NCBI RefSeq assembly: GCF_036227225.1
Contig: NZ_CP109444.1
Location: 62,001 to 126,000 of the forward strand
Direction: 5' to 3'
Source of the DNA: Streptomyces sp. NBC_01478
Lineage (GTDB): Bacteria; Actinomycetota; Actinomycetes; Streptomycetales; Streptomycetaceae
Length of the DNA stretch: 64,000 bases
How positions within the stretch are numbered: the stretch's first letter is position 1; the number at the start of each line of letters is the position of its first letter. Positions 33,268-41,901 of this stretch are shown here, one piece after another. Under the pieces are notes generated by a model. That model made no database searches. It was not told where the DNA came from and saw only the letters and a program-made list of their open reading frames with translations. A program made the position numbers and the translations under genes.

Positions 33268-33290
33268 ATTTCGCCCCCTCCGGGCATGGC
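33028..33290 (-). pseudogene. Nitrilase C-terminal half
   Basis: The frame reads ILDEYAEGLVVAGIDLSLVD, LAKNAADPTGHYAGSDATRL and PRPAVVRPGEAGGGPCFVDL, matching residues ~250-340 of the intact nitrilase. The catalytic half is absent and the original stop is lost. It starts with DEYAE, where the 13.6-kb fragment ends; both share CTCGACGAGTACGCCGAG, while the intact gene has TACACCGAG. No gene is seen in 33291-33657. Confidence 0.82.
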
Positions 33291-33657
33291 CAACGGAACT
33301 GGTCCCCGGATCCTGCACGTGTAGCTCATGCCTGGGCCAAGAGGCGCGACAACCTGGGTATCTGTCCGGGACGCGCATCCGCTGCCGGTGACTGCCCCCG
33401 TGAACAGGGTCAGACCATCGTGCAAGTCTCTCTGGCGAACAGGCCGTTCACCCATAGAAGCGCAATGGCCTTGTCCTGGCCTGACGTGACTGCTTCATTC
33501 ACTGCGAACACCCAGCAGAACCCGCATGCCGCCCAGAGACCCCTTCTGCATGCCTTCGCACCAGCCAACTCGCCCCATCCAACACGACCGTTCGAAACAG
33601 ACCGATCAGGTCGGCGAATGGAGGACAGCCTAGTTGTCGGCCCTGTACCGAAGGGAT

Positions 33658-34341
33658 CTAGCGAGCTTTGGCTGACTGAATCTTTCGAACAGCCTCAAGC
33701 GCCTCTGACGGTTCCATCCGTGTGCGGTAGGCCATGGAAACATGCCGCGCCCGGATGACTCCCTGCTGATCGAGCACGAACGTGGCGGGCACAGGCAGGC
33801 TGTAATGGCCCTCGGGCTGCTGCTTGGCAAGAGCGGCCAGAGTGCCGTCGAGCATGTGCTCGGTCACATGCGGTGGCAAGTCAAAGCGGATCTTGTAGGC
33901 AGCAAGGACACCCTGTTCCACATCACTGAGCACGTCGTACTCCAAGTCATGTTTCTCAGTCATGCTCATTGCGTCGTCGGGCTGCTGTGGACTAATCGCG
34001 ATCAAGGATGCGCCGGCCTTCTGGAACTGCGGGAGGGCCTGTTGGTAGGCGCGAAGTTCGAGATTGCAGTACGGGCACCAAGAACCCCGGTAGAAGACAA
34101 GCACCACTGGCCCTTGCGACAGCCGGTCCGCCAGGCGCACCTGGTCGCCTTTGGCGTCAGAAAGGGTGAAATCCGGCGCGGTCTCGCCGATCTTGAGACC
34201 AGGAACGAGCCCCCGCTTGTCGATCTCGTCGAACGCATCGTTGATGGCGGACTTGGCGCTTTCCGGTCGGTTGACCGCCGCCGCGAAGTCGTCCAGCTCC
34301 TTCGTGAGTGATGCCAACTCGTCGTCGCGCGGGTCGCTCAT
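33658..34341 (-). CDS. AhpC/TSA-family peroxiredoxin-like protein
   Basis: 227 residues of thioredoxin fold. Cys89 and Cys92 are in FYRGSWCPYCNLEL; LIAISPQQPDD and PATFVLDQQGVIRARH complete the domain. The N-terminal ~45 residues form a helical extension. It probably reduces peroxides or acts as a thiol oxidoreductase. A close relative lies at 44830 and a thioredoxin-reductase-like partner at 50935. Two near-copies of the CCGATAATCGG box lie just upstream. Confidence 0.88.
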   Translation of the reverse strand: MSDPRDDELASLTKELDDFAAAVNRPESAKSAINDAFDEIDKRGLVPGLKIGETAPDFTLSDAKGDQVRLADRLSQGPVVLVFYRGSWCPYCNLELRAYQQALPQFQKAGASLIAISPQQPDDAMSMTEKHDLEYDVLSDVEQGVLAAYKIRFDLPPHVTEHMLDGTLAALAKQQPEGHYSLPVPATFVLDQQGVIRARHVSMAYRTRMEPSEALEAVRKIQSAKAR

Positions 34342-34353
34342 TACTTCTCCTCA

Positions 34354-34384
34354 CCGATAAACGATGACCATAACCGATAACCGA
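34354..34384. promoter_or_regulatory. Two imperfect CCGATAATCGG boxes upstream of peroxiredoxin
   Basis: CCGATAAACGA (34354) and CCGATAACCGA (34374) lie 20 bp apart immediately before the peroxiredoxin start. Each matches 9 of 11 positions of the palindrome seen at 36250 and 49728. Confidence 0.4.
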
Positions 34385-34479
34385 AGATGCCACGGCGTGT
34401 CGGTCATGTCAAGCCTGATGAGGCACCCGCCCACGCCCTCGAACAGCCACCGCGTGCCTGGCACACCGGCACCCTGAGG

Positions 34480-35060
34480 GGCGAGGTTGGTGCCGCATCC
34501 GAGTGGGCTCTCCTGGCTCTTGCGCACACGCGCCGGCCGAGACGTTCAGCCAGGCTCCAAGCGCCCGAGGCGACGGCGCGGCGGTACGCGAAAGGGACGA
34601 TCGAGGTCCTGGTGTCATGGCGGTGTGCAGGTAGCGCATCCGCTGCCGATGCAGCGGTCCTGGTGGGCTCGGCCGGCTGCGCGGCCGAGAGTTTTGTGGC
34701 CGCGGCCGTCGGGGATGCGGCCCAGCTTCTTGACGTCTATGCGGACCAGTTCACCGGGCCGGGAGCGTTCGCAGCGGCGTGCAGGTTCGCCGGCGGCCCT
34801 GTTCAGCGTGGCCAGGGCAGGCAGGCCGTGGCGGCGCAGAATGTGGTGGGCGAGCCGCAGGCGTACAACCTGTTTCTCGACAGCGGCCGGGGTGCGGCGG
34901 GGCTGGCATCTCAGGCGGCTGACGCGGTCGCGTATCCCCGCTGGACCGTAGCGTCGGAAGCGTCCGGCCAGCGTAAGGCGGTGGCGTGGCTGACCTGGAA
35001 GCGTTCCGCAGCTCGCCGCAGACGTCAGCCGTCGTCGACGACACATCGGGCCAGGTGCAG
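34480..35060 (-). pseudogene. IS481-family transposase remnant
   Basis: Frameshifted minus-strand pieces read FQVSHATA, RFRRYGPAGIRDRVSRL, PRRTPAAVEKQVVRLR, LRRHGLPALATLNRAAGEPA, RRCERSRPGELVRIDVKKLG and RIPDGRGHK, then a frame break before RYLHTAM. This follows IS481 transposases, with the stretch between VVRLR and RRHGLP deleted and the catalytic end missing. The flanking 35061-35394 shows nothing else. Confidence 0.8.
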
Positions 35061-35394
35061 CTAGTTAGGCAGACGCCAGCCCGGTCGTATCCGCTTTGCA
35101 GCGGCGCTGGCCTCGGTAGGCATGAGCGCGTCGGTGATTGTTTTGACCATCGCGCGCAACAGATCGGGGCCCGCCGCGGCAAGGTTTCCCACGGCTAGGG
35201 CGTGCAGGGGAAGCCGTCTGGCCCGGTCGTCGTGCTGGTCTCCTCGGCGCCTTCGACATCTCAGAGATCAACCGGATGCCGCTCTCGCATCCGGCCGCTC
35301 GTCCTGACACCAGGGCAAAGGCCCGCATCGGGTAAGAGTCCGAACACCACTTCTCAAGACGCACCTGGCCGGCTGCCTGCACCCCGGGGCGTCA

Positions 35395-36087
35395 CTATCC
35401 GTTGGCCACCGAGAGCGCCTGGGCCAGTTTGACTACCTCGACCGCGAGTTCTGGCACCTCGACGCCTCTGGATGCGGGAATCACCAGGCCGACACTGGCC
35501 GTTGCTTCGCCACCGACGTAGACAGGCGCAGACAACCCGGTGTAGCCGGGTACGACTTCTCCCGTGGTGGCGGCGTAGCCGCGTTCCCGGGCCTGGGCGA
35601 CCTCTGGTCGCTCGCCGAGCATCGATGGGCGGCCGGCAAGGATCGCGATCCCGTGGGCCGCCAGGTCGAGTGGGCCTCGGGCGCCTACGCGCATCCCGAC
35701 GCGGAAGTTCGCCGAGGGCGGTTCGATGGAGAGCACGGTCACCACCTCATCGCCGTCCGCGACGTGGAGTACCGAGGTGGCGACGACTCGCTCCGTTGCA
35801 TCGCGGAGCATGGGCGTCGCAACCGAAACCAGATCGCGCGCGACCATCCGGGCCAGGCTGAACAGCCCTGTCCCGATGACGTAGCGCCCATCCGCGAGCC
35901 GGGTGGCGAACTTGCGGTTGGCCAATGTGGCCAGCAGTCGCGCGGCGATCGAGCGATGCACACCGATTTGCTGCGCCACTTCGGTGGCCGTGAACCCATT
36001 CACCGACGAGCCCAAGAACTCGAGGACCTGCAGGCCGCGGTCGAGAGTCTGTGCGATCTCGGTCGGCACCTTTGCGTCCTGAGCCAC
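35395..36087 (-). CDS. IclR-family transcriptional regulator
   Basis: 230 residues from GTG 36087 behind AGAGGAGGCGACC. HTH residues ~10-60 (TLDRGLQVLEFLGSSVNGFT, ATEVAQQIGVHRSIAARLLA); effector domain to the end (TSVLHVADGDEVVTVLSIEP, GYTGLSAPVYVGGEATASVG). It is divergent from the flavin hydroxylase at 36269, whose start region carries the palindrome CCGATTATCGG. It is the best candidate to bind that box here and at 34354 and 49728. Confidence 0.9.
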   Translation of the reverse strand: MAQDAKVPTEIAQTLDRGLQVLEFLGSSVNGFTATEVAQQIGVHRSIAARLLATLANRKFATRLADGRYVIGTGLFSLARMVARDLVSVATPMLRDATERVVATSVLHVADGDEVVTVLSIEPPSANFRVGMRVGARGPLDLAAHGIAILAGRPSMLGERPEVAQARERGYAATTGEVVPGYTGLSAPVYVGGEATASVGLVIPASRGVEVPELAVEVVKLAQALSVANG

Positions 36088-36249
36088 GGTCGCCTCCTCT
36101 GGTTTCCCCTATTCGACGCCGCCGCGTGAGCGGACGACAGTCCTGTTTTACCAGCAGCTTCCTTCCAGCCCGGTATGTGGGGTGCCACGTCCGACGGGTT
36201 GACAACCAGCCACCAGCGAGCGCTAATGCTCAATATACGATCGAGGCAA

Positions 36250-36260
36250 CCGATTATCGG
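36250..36260. promoter_or_regulatory. Palindromic box CCGATTATCGG before the flavin hydroxylase
   Basis: A perfect 5-bp inverted repeat about a central T, overlapping the ribosome-binding site (ATCGGAGATCATA-ATG). A bound protein could block translation initiation or transcription. A related site, CCGACTATCGG, overlaps the GGAGG of the dioxygenase gene at 49749 in the same position. Confidence 0.6.
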
Positions 36261-36268
36261 AGATCATA

Positions 36269-37897
36269 ATGGCTCTCGACAAGGCTGTCGCGCTTCCGGT
36301 CATCATCATCGGCGGGGGCCCCATCGGGATTGCGACTTCACTCCTACTGTCACGCGCGGGCGTGCGCTGCGTCGTCGTGGAGCGGAGGGAAACGCCGAGC
36401 TGCGGACAGTCACGTGCTGTCACTATCCAGCGCGACATCATCGCTCTCTACGACCGGATGGGGATCGCCGAGGAGATCCTCGAACGCGGAAGCAGCTGGT
36501 CCCTCGGCCGGACCTACTACGGCGACGAGGAGATCCTCCGGCTCACTTTCGACAGGGACGCCTCCAGCGTCTATCCGCCCTTCATCAACTTCGCCCAGTA
36601 CCGGGTCGAGGAACTGCTGCACGATGCCGTCGCGCGGCAGGAGGGCGTTCGCATCCTCCACGGGGCGTCCGCCGAAGTCGTCCACGACGGAGCGGGCGCC
36701 GATCACGCCGTGGTCCGCGTTGTCGACGGCTCGGGACACACACGCGTGCTCAACGCGTCGTACGTCGTTGCGGCGGACGGCGTGGGCAGCCCGACGCGCA
36801 AGACGCTCGGGATCGACTTCCACGGCTGGCGGACGAACGGCCGTTTCCTCGTCGCGGACTTTCGAGCACAGCTTCCTTTCCCCACGGAACGGCGGCTGTG
36901 GTTCTCCCCACCGTTCTATCCAGAGGGCATCGTGCTGATGCACAGCCTCGGCGAGGACGTCTGGCGGCTGGACTGGCAGATTCCGCCAGAGCTCGACGTC
37001 GAGAAAGAACTCACCTCTGGCGGCGTGACCAGGCGTATTCGAGCTGTCCTTGATCACGCGCAGGTCGACGAGGTCGAGATCGAGATCCTTCGTTGCAACG
37101 GCTGGACCTTCCAGCAGCGGCAGGCCTCCAGGTTTCGACAGGGCAGGGTCTTCCTCGTCGGTGACGCCGCACATGTCGTGTCGCCGTTCGGCGCCCGAGG
37201 GATGAACTCCGGCATGGAGGACGCCGAGAACCTCGCCTGGAAGCTGGCCGGGGTACTGGCCGGCACTGCGCCGGACAGGCTCCTCGACACGTATGCCACG
37301 GAACGCGAGTCCGCCGCCGCTCACCATGTGCTCGTCACGGGCCAGTCCATGAACTTCATGACGCCCTCGACTCCGGAAGAGCTGGCCGAACGAAACAAAA
37401 CCCTCGCTCAGGCGGCCAATGATCCGGCGAAAGCGCACCTGGTCGACTCCGGCAAGCTCTACGAACCGCATGCCTACACGCAGTCGCCGCTGACGACTCC
37501 GTCCGAGTGTCTCCCCACGGCTCGGCTGCCACGCCCGGGTTCCATGATCCCGGACTTCCGGCTGATCCATGACGGTGTCCCCACGACGGTCCGCAAGATC
37601 GCCGCCGGCCGCTTCACCGTGATCCGGACAGAGGCCGCCTCCCCCGGCACGCTGAGGTGTTACTCGGTTGACGAGTCAGGGGTGGTCCAGCTGTTCACGC
37701 TCCAGGTCGAGGGAAGCAGCACACCGCATCCGTTGCACCACCCGAGCGACGCCGCCTATCTGGTCCGCCCCGATTGCTACCTGGCCGCTGTGCGGGAAAT
37801 CGAGGCCGGGTCGTCCGACGAATCCTGGATGGACCGCATCCGTGCCGCCTGGCAGCAGGCCCTGGCGCGCGAGCCCGAGATGGAAGCGAGGACCTGA
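36269..37897 (+). CDS. FAD-dependent aromatic hydroxylase (phenol hydroxylase/MhpA-like)
   Basis: 542 residues. PVIIIGGGPIGIATSLLLSR (FAD), YVVAADGVGSPTRK (DG motif) and GRVFLVGDAAHVVSPFGARG (GD motif) are followed by MNSGMEDAENLAWKLAGVL and a ~130-residue C-terminal thioredoxin-like domain ending near residue 540. This is the layout of NAD(P)H-dependent aromatic ring hydroxylases of the MhpA/PheA group. It heads an operon with OsmC (TGATG overlap) and an SDR, divergent from IclR. Confidence 0.9.
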   Translation: MALDKAVALPVIIIGGGPIGIATSLLLSRAGVRCVVVERRETPSCGQSRAVTIQRDIIALYDRMGIAEEILERGSSWSLGRTYYGDEEILRLTFDRDASSVYPPFINFAQYRVEELLHDAVARQEGVRILHGASAEVVHDGAGADHAVVRVVDGSGHTRVLNASYVVAADGVGSPTRKTLGIDFHGWRTNGRFLVADFRAQLPFPTERRLWFSPPFYPEGIVLMHSLGEDVWRLDWQIPPELDVEKELTSGGVTRRIRAVLDHAQVDEVEIEILRCNGWTFQQRQASRFRQGRVFLVGDAAHVVSPFGARGMNSGMEDAENLAWKLAGVLAGTAPDRLLDTYATERESAAAHHVLVTGQSMNFMTPSTPEELAERNKTLAQAANDPAKAHLVDSGKLYEPHAYTQSPLTTPSECLPTARLPRPGSMIPDFRLIHDGVPTTVRKIAAGRFTVIRTEAASPGTLRCYSVDESGVVQLFTLQVEGSSTPHPLHHPSDAAYLVRPDCYLAAVREIEAGSSDESWMDRIRAAWQQALAREPEMEART

Positions 37898-38376
37898 TGA
37901 CACAGACGGCGGAAGAGCAAATCGTTCAACGTCCCACATTCACCGTTCGGCCCAGTCCCGGGCGAACGAAGCTGGTGACGATGCCGGTCGACGGCGAAGT
38001 CCCCATGGGCATGCGTGACGAGATCGCCGAGCACTACAAGATTCCCGACAGCGAGCTGACTCCGCATGCGACGACGCTCGACTATCTGATCGGGGCGGCC
38101 GCCGGCTGCCTGACCGGGACCTTCTCAGGGATGCTGCTCGCGTTGGGCCAGGACACTCACAACGGCAGGCTGGAGGCACGAGCCGAGGGAGTCATCGTCA
38201 AGGAACGCGGGGTGCTCCGCATCCGCAGCATTCACGTGACGTACCGACTCCGGCGCGACAGCAATATCGAGGTCGAGAAAGTCGAACGCGCCCATGAGCG
38301 CCACCACCGGCACTGTCCTGTCGCGTCGAGCATCGGCTCGGCGATCGAAATCACCAGTGAACTCGTCTTCACCTAA
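37897..38376 (+). CDS. OsmC-family protein
   Basis: 159 residues. Two redox Cys are in place: Cys71 (GAAAGCLTGTF) and Cys140 (HRHCPVASSI), with Glu in the middle strand region, as in OsmC/Ohr hydroperoxide reductases. Its ATG overlaps the TGA of the hydroxylase. It may clear peroxides produced by uncoupled flavin turnover. Confidence 0.87.
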   Translation: MTQTAEEQIVQRPTFTVRPSPGRTKLVTMPVDGEVPMGMRDEIAEHYKIPDSELTPHATTLDYLIGAAAGCLTGTFSGMLLALGQDTHNGRLEARAEGVIVKERGVLRIRSIHVTYRLRRDSNIEVEKVERAHERHHRHCPVASSIGSAIEITSELVFT

Positions 38377-38397
38377 GGCACCACACGGGGAGCACGC

Positions 38398-39153
38398 ATG
38401 AACTCGATTGCTACGGAACATCCTGTGGCCATCGTGACCGGAGCGGGCTCCGGCATCGGACGTGCCACAGCCATCGCCCTCGCTGATCAGGGCGTGCGGA
38501 TCCTTGGCGTCGGGCGTCGAGCCGAAGCGCTGCAACGGACCACGGAACTGGCCCGCGGCGTCGAACCGTTCGCCGCGGATCTGCGAGACCGCGAGGCTCC
38601 GGGTGCGGTTGTGCGGAAGGCTGTGGACCTATGGGGGCGCGTGGACATTGTGGTCAACAACGCGGGCGGTACGATCCGCGCCGGCCTCGACACCGTACTC
38701 GCCGAACAGGTAGACGAACTCTTTGCGATTCATGTCGTCGCTCCGACACTCCTTACCCAGGCGGCATTGCCGTGGCTGCGCGAGACACGCGGCTGCGTCG
38801 TCAATGTCTCCAGCACGTTCGGTCACCGCCCCAGCCCAGGCTCGGCACATTACGGCGCCGCGAAGAGTGCACTTGAGCACCTGACGAGGACGTGGGCGCT
38901 GGAGCTGGCGCCACACGGAATCCGAGTGAACGCCGTAGCCCCCGGCCCCACGGAGAGCGAAGTCTTGACAGCCTCAGGTCTGTCACACGACGAGGCGGAA
39001 ACTGTCAAAGCTCAGCAACGGACAAACATTCCGTTGGGACGCCGGGGAGAGGCCCAAGAAATCGCCGGCTGGATCGTGCAGTTGACATCACCAGGTTCGA
39101 GTTGGGTCACCGGCCAGGTGATCACCATCGACGGCGGACTCGAACTGCGGTGA
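38398..39153 (+). CDS. SDR-family oxidoreductase
   Basis: 251 residues: VTGAGSGIGRATA, NNAGG, NVSSTFG, HYGAAKSALEH and SSWVTGQVITIDGG. It is the third gene of the hydroxylase operon, 21 bp after OsmC. It resembles the SDR at 8296 (shared APGPTESE/D and VTGQ motifs). It probably uses NAD(P) on a hydroxylated or keto intermediate. Confidence 0.9.
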   Translation: MNSIATEHPVAIVTGAGSGIGRATAIALADQGVRILGVGRRAEALQRTTELARGVEPFAADLRDREAPGAVVRKAVDLWGRVDIVVNNAGGTIRAGLDTVLAEQVDELFAIHVVAPTLLTQAALPWLRETRGCVVNVSSTFGHRPSPGSAHYGAAKSALEHLTRTWALELAPHGIRVNAVAPGPTESEVLTASGLSHDEAETVKAQQRTNIPLGRRGEAQEIAGWIVQLTSPGSSWVTGQVITIDGGLELR

Positions 39154-39351
39154 CAACGCAATTGAGGTGCCACGCTCGTGAGACCGGCAGACTGGGGCAC
39201 GGCATGAGGCACCGGACGTACCGGTCATGCCGACTGCGGACACTCGCCACGGAAGCGTCGTCGTGAGGGGTGACCCCTTCGCGCCAGATGAACTGCCCGA
39301 CCGCCGGAAATCGAGACACCGCGGACGATCGGGCGTCTCGTCAGGAGTTTG

Positions 39352-39374
39352 TAATGCTTGCTCCAAAATGCTTA
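39352..39374. promoter_or_regulatory. Direct repeat upstream of TetR gene
   Basis: AATGCTT occurs twice, 15 bp apart (gtAATGCTTgctccaaAATGCTTac), just before the TetR start. It is a possible operator or promoter element, without palindromic symmetry. Confidence 0.3.
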
Positions 39375-39384
39375 CCCTCGTGAC

Positions 39385-40026
39385 GTGCACACTGATGAGG
39401 TCGGTACCGCTGTCCCGCGCCTAACGCGCAAGGGTCAGGCAACGCGCGACCGGATCGCGGCTGCTGCGGCGGTCCTGATGTTCGAGCGCGGCGTAGCCGG
39501 CACCAGCATCGAGGACGTACAGGAAGCCGCGGAGGTGAACCCTTCGCAGATCTACCACTACTTCAAGGACAAGAAGTCCCTGGTAAAGGCAGTCATCGCC
39601 GTCCATACAGCGCAGGTGCTCGGCAGATTCGGGGCCGCCCGGCCTCGGTACAGCCGCCTCGACAGCATGGAGGCGCTGCGGGCCTGGCGGGATTTCGCTG
39701 TCGACCTGGAGCGCTCGCTGGACTACGTCGGAGGCTGTCCCATCGGGACTCTCGGCAGTCAGCTGGCTGAAACGGACCCTGATGCCCGCAAGGAGGTCGC
39801 GGCCGGGTTCGCGCTGTGGGAAAAGTCCGTCGTGGATGGCCTGCGGGCCATGCAGGATCGTGGTGAACTGCGTGCCGACGCCGACCCGGAGCGACTGGGG
39901 CTGGCGCTGCTGACCACGCTTCAGGGCGGCCTGCTGCTCACCCAAATCCGTCGCGACACCGCGGCGCTTGAGGCGGGGCTGGACACGATGCTGGACCACG
40001 TCGAGTCCTTCCTCGTGCCTGCCTGA
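39385..40026 (+). CDS. TetR-family regulator
   Basis: 213 residues from GTG 39385; TTG 39358 would add nine. The HTH is in residues ~15-60 (ATRDRIAAAAAVLMFERGVA, IEDVQEAAEVNPSQIYHYFK). The C-terminal part has CPIGTLGSQLAE, as in the TetR_C subfamily near detoxifying enzymes. It follows the SDR on the same strand after a 230-bp gap. Confidence 0.88.
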   Translation: MHTDEVGTAVPRLTRKGQATRDRIAAAAAVLMFERGVAGTSIEDVQEAAEVNPSQIYHYFKDKKSLVKAVIAVHTAQVLGRFGAARPRYSRLDSMEALRAWRDFAVDLERSLDYVGGCPIGTLGSQLAETDPDARKEVAAGFALWEKSVVDGLRAMQDRGELRADADPERLGLALLTTLQGGLLLTQIRRDTAALEAGLDTMLDHVESFLVPA

Positions 40027-40090
40027 TCACGCTCAGGCCGCCCGCCCGCGCGGTGCCAGTACCAGGGCCGTTGGCGAGCGCAGCCGCAGC

Positions 40091-40282
40091 GTCGATCGTG
40101 CCGTCGGCCTGGTGTACGTACTGCGCCTGGTGGCCCTTCCATGCTGATCGCCCCGCCGTCGACGAGCGCCTGCATGATGTTGAAGATCAGGTTGTCACCG
40201 ATGGTGTTGCCGGCGTTGACGCAGGTCGAGTTCTGGGGGCGGTCGGCGTTGTCGGCATGGCCCTCGATAACGCCCGCGGCGC
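40091..40282 (-). pseudogene. Fragment of the secreted beta-helix gene
   Basis: This sequence aligns with 16795-16982, the part of the large beta-helix gene that encodes FNVMQVLDDGGAIYMEGHQA and YQADGTID, at clearly high DNA identity, with small indels that break the frame. Nothing of the rest of the gene is nearby. It suggests that a second copy once stood next to the lyase and GH105 genes. Confidence 0.8.
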
Positions 40283-40283
40283 A

Positions 40284-40344
40284 CGTAGTGCCCTGGCGTC
40301 CCGGACTACGTGGTGCGCGTAGTGCCCTGGCGTCCTGGACTACG
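40284..40344. repeat. Two tandem 27-bp hairpin units
   Basis: Units at 40284-40310 and 40318-40344 (34-bp period) differ at one base. Each begins CGTAGT and ends ACTACG, so each can fold on itself. They lie between the beta-helix fragment and the lyase promoter. The rest of 40345-40510 holds only the presumed promoter. Confidence 0.7.
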
Positions 40345-40510
40345 CGGGACGCGTGATGGTGCAGCCGCGGGCTCCCCGCAATGTTGGTCTAGACCTTGAC
40401 GCCCTCGTCCCCGCGCGACTACCTTCCGGCATCGACGGTTCACCATCGCATTCAGTGTTCACGTATAGGAATTCCGTAGCGGCAGTCGCCTCATGGAAGG
40501 CCATCCCCCC

Positions 40511-41770
40511 ATGCGCCTAACAGCCCTCTCCCGGTTCGCCTGCCTGTCCGCCGTGCTCGGCGCTGTGGCGGCCGCAGCCGTCATAGCTCCCGCCTCGGCT
40601 TCCCCGGCACCCACGCCGGAAGCCGCCACGCGGGCCACAACCGTTCAGCCCGGCACCGTTAAAGCCGCAGCCGTTGCCGCATCGCCCGCGGCGTTCGTGC
40701 ACCCGGGCGTGAACCTTGACTCCGCCCAGCTCGACTTCGTACGGGCCAAGGTCCAGGCGGGGGCCCAGCCGTGGAAGACCGCGTACGACAGCATGATGGC
40801 CAGCTCCTACGCCTCGCTGTCACGCAGCCCCAAACCCCGGGCGACCGTGGAGTGCGGCCCCTCCTCGAATCCCAACAACGGCTGTACCGACGAACGCGAG
40901 GACGCGATAGCCGCGTACACCGACGCGCTGGCCTGGTACATCAACCGCGACGACCGCTACGCACAGAAGGCGATCCAGCTCATGGACGCCTGGTCCGCGA
41001 CCATCCATAACCACACCAACGACAACGCCCCACTGCAGACCGGCTGGACGGGCTCCTCCTGGCCCAAGGCAGCCGAAATCATCAAGACCGTGCGCGGTAA
41101 CTGGCCCAACGCCGGCCGCTTCGCGACGATGCTGCGCACCGTCTACCTCCCGCTGGTCGTCAACGGCTCCAACCGCACCGGCAACTGGGACCTGACGATG
41201 CTGGAGGCGGCCGTCAGCATTTCTGTCTTCCTCGACGACCACACCAGTTACGACACCGCGATCGGCCACTACCTGCAGCGCGTCCCCGCCTTCGTGTACC
41301 TCTCCTCGGACGGCGCGCTGCCCAAGACCGTGCCCAGCCAGCACCTCACCACTCGCGACCAGATCGTCAGCTTCTGGTTCGGCGCAAGCACCTTCACCAC
41401 CGGCATCACCCAGGAAACCTGCCGCGACCTCACCCACACCGGCTACGGCATCTCCTCGATCTCCCACGTCCTGGAGACCGCCCGCATCCAGGGGCAGGAC
41501 CTCTATCCGCAGGTCGGTGAACGGCTACGGCAGGCACTGGGCTTCCAGTCGAAGTACGAACTCGGCGCGGCCATCCCGTCCACCGTGTGCGGCGGCACTC
41601 TCAAACTCGGACTCGGCCCCATCACCGAGGTCGGCTTCAACACACTGAACACCCTCCACGGCGTCGCGATGGCCAACACCCAGACTCTCACCGAGCGAAA
41701 CCGCCCGGCCGGCACGAACAACCTCTTCGTGGCCTGGGAAACCCTCACCAATGTCCGCAACCCCAACTGA
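40511..41770 (+). CDS. Secreted alginate lyase-like protein
   Basis: 419 residues from ATG 40511. A signal peptide (FACLSAVLGAVAAAAVIAPA-SASP) precedes a linker and an (alpha/alpha)n toroid domain typical of PF05426 alginate lyases (DAIAAYTDALAWYINRDDRY, NWDLTMLEAAVSISVFLDD, TYGISSISH-like HTGYGISSISHVLETAR). The His and Tyr in GYGISSISH suit beta-elimination. It is probably an extracellular polyuronate lyase, feeding the GH105 at 41902. Confidence 0.85.
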   Translation: MRLTALSRFACLSAVLGAVAAAAVIAPASASPAPTPEAATRATTVQPGTVKAAAVAASPAAFVHPGVNLDSAQLDFVRAKVQAGAQPWKTAYDSMMASSYASLSRSPKPRATVECGPSSNPNNGCTDEREDAIAAYTDALAWYINRDDRYAQKAIQLMDAWSATIHNHTNDNAPLQTGWTGSSWPKAAEIIKTVRGNWPNAGRFATMLRTVYLPLVVNGSNRTGNWDLTMLEAAVSISVFLDDHTSYDTAIGHYLQRVPAFVYLSSDGALPKTVPSQHLTTRDQIVSFWFGASTFTTGITQETCRDLTHTGYGISSISHVLETARIQGQDLYPQVGERLRQALGFQSKYELGAAIPSTVCGGTLKLGLGPITEVGFNTLNTLHGVAMANTQTLTERNRPAGTNNLFVAWETLTNVRNPN

Positions 41771-41901
41771 GTTCGCCCTGCACGGCCGATGGCGATCCGC
41801 CGCGCCGATTCCCGTAAGGGGGCTCCTGCACAGCAGCAGCCAACCCTCCCCCCAACTCCGGGAAATCCGCCCCTCCTCAAACATGAAAGGCCCTGGCCTC
41901 C

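Noticed and set aside
40284..40344. CRISPR array
   Set aside because: There are only two units, a 7-nt gap instead of a spacer, and no cas genes in the window.
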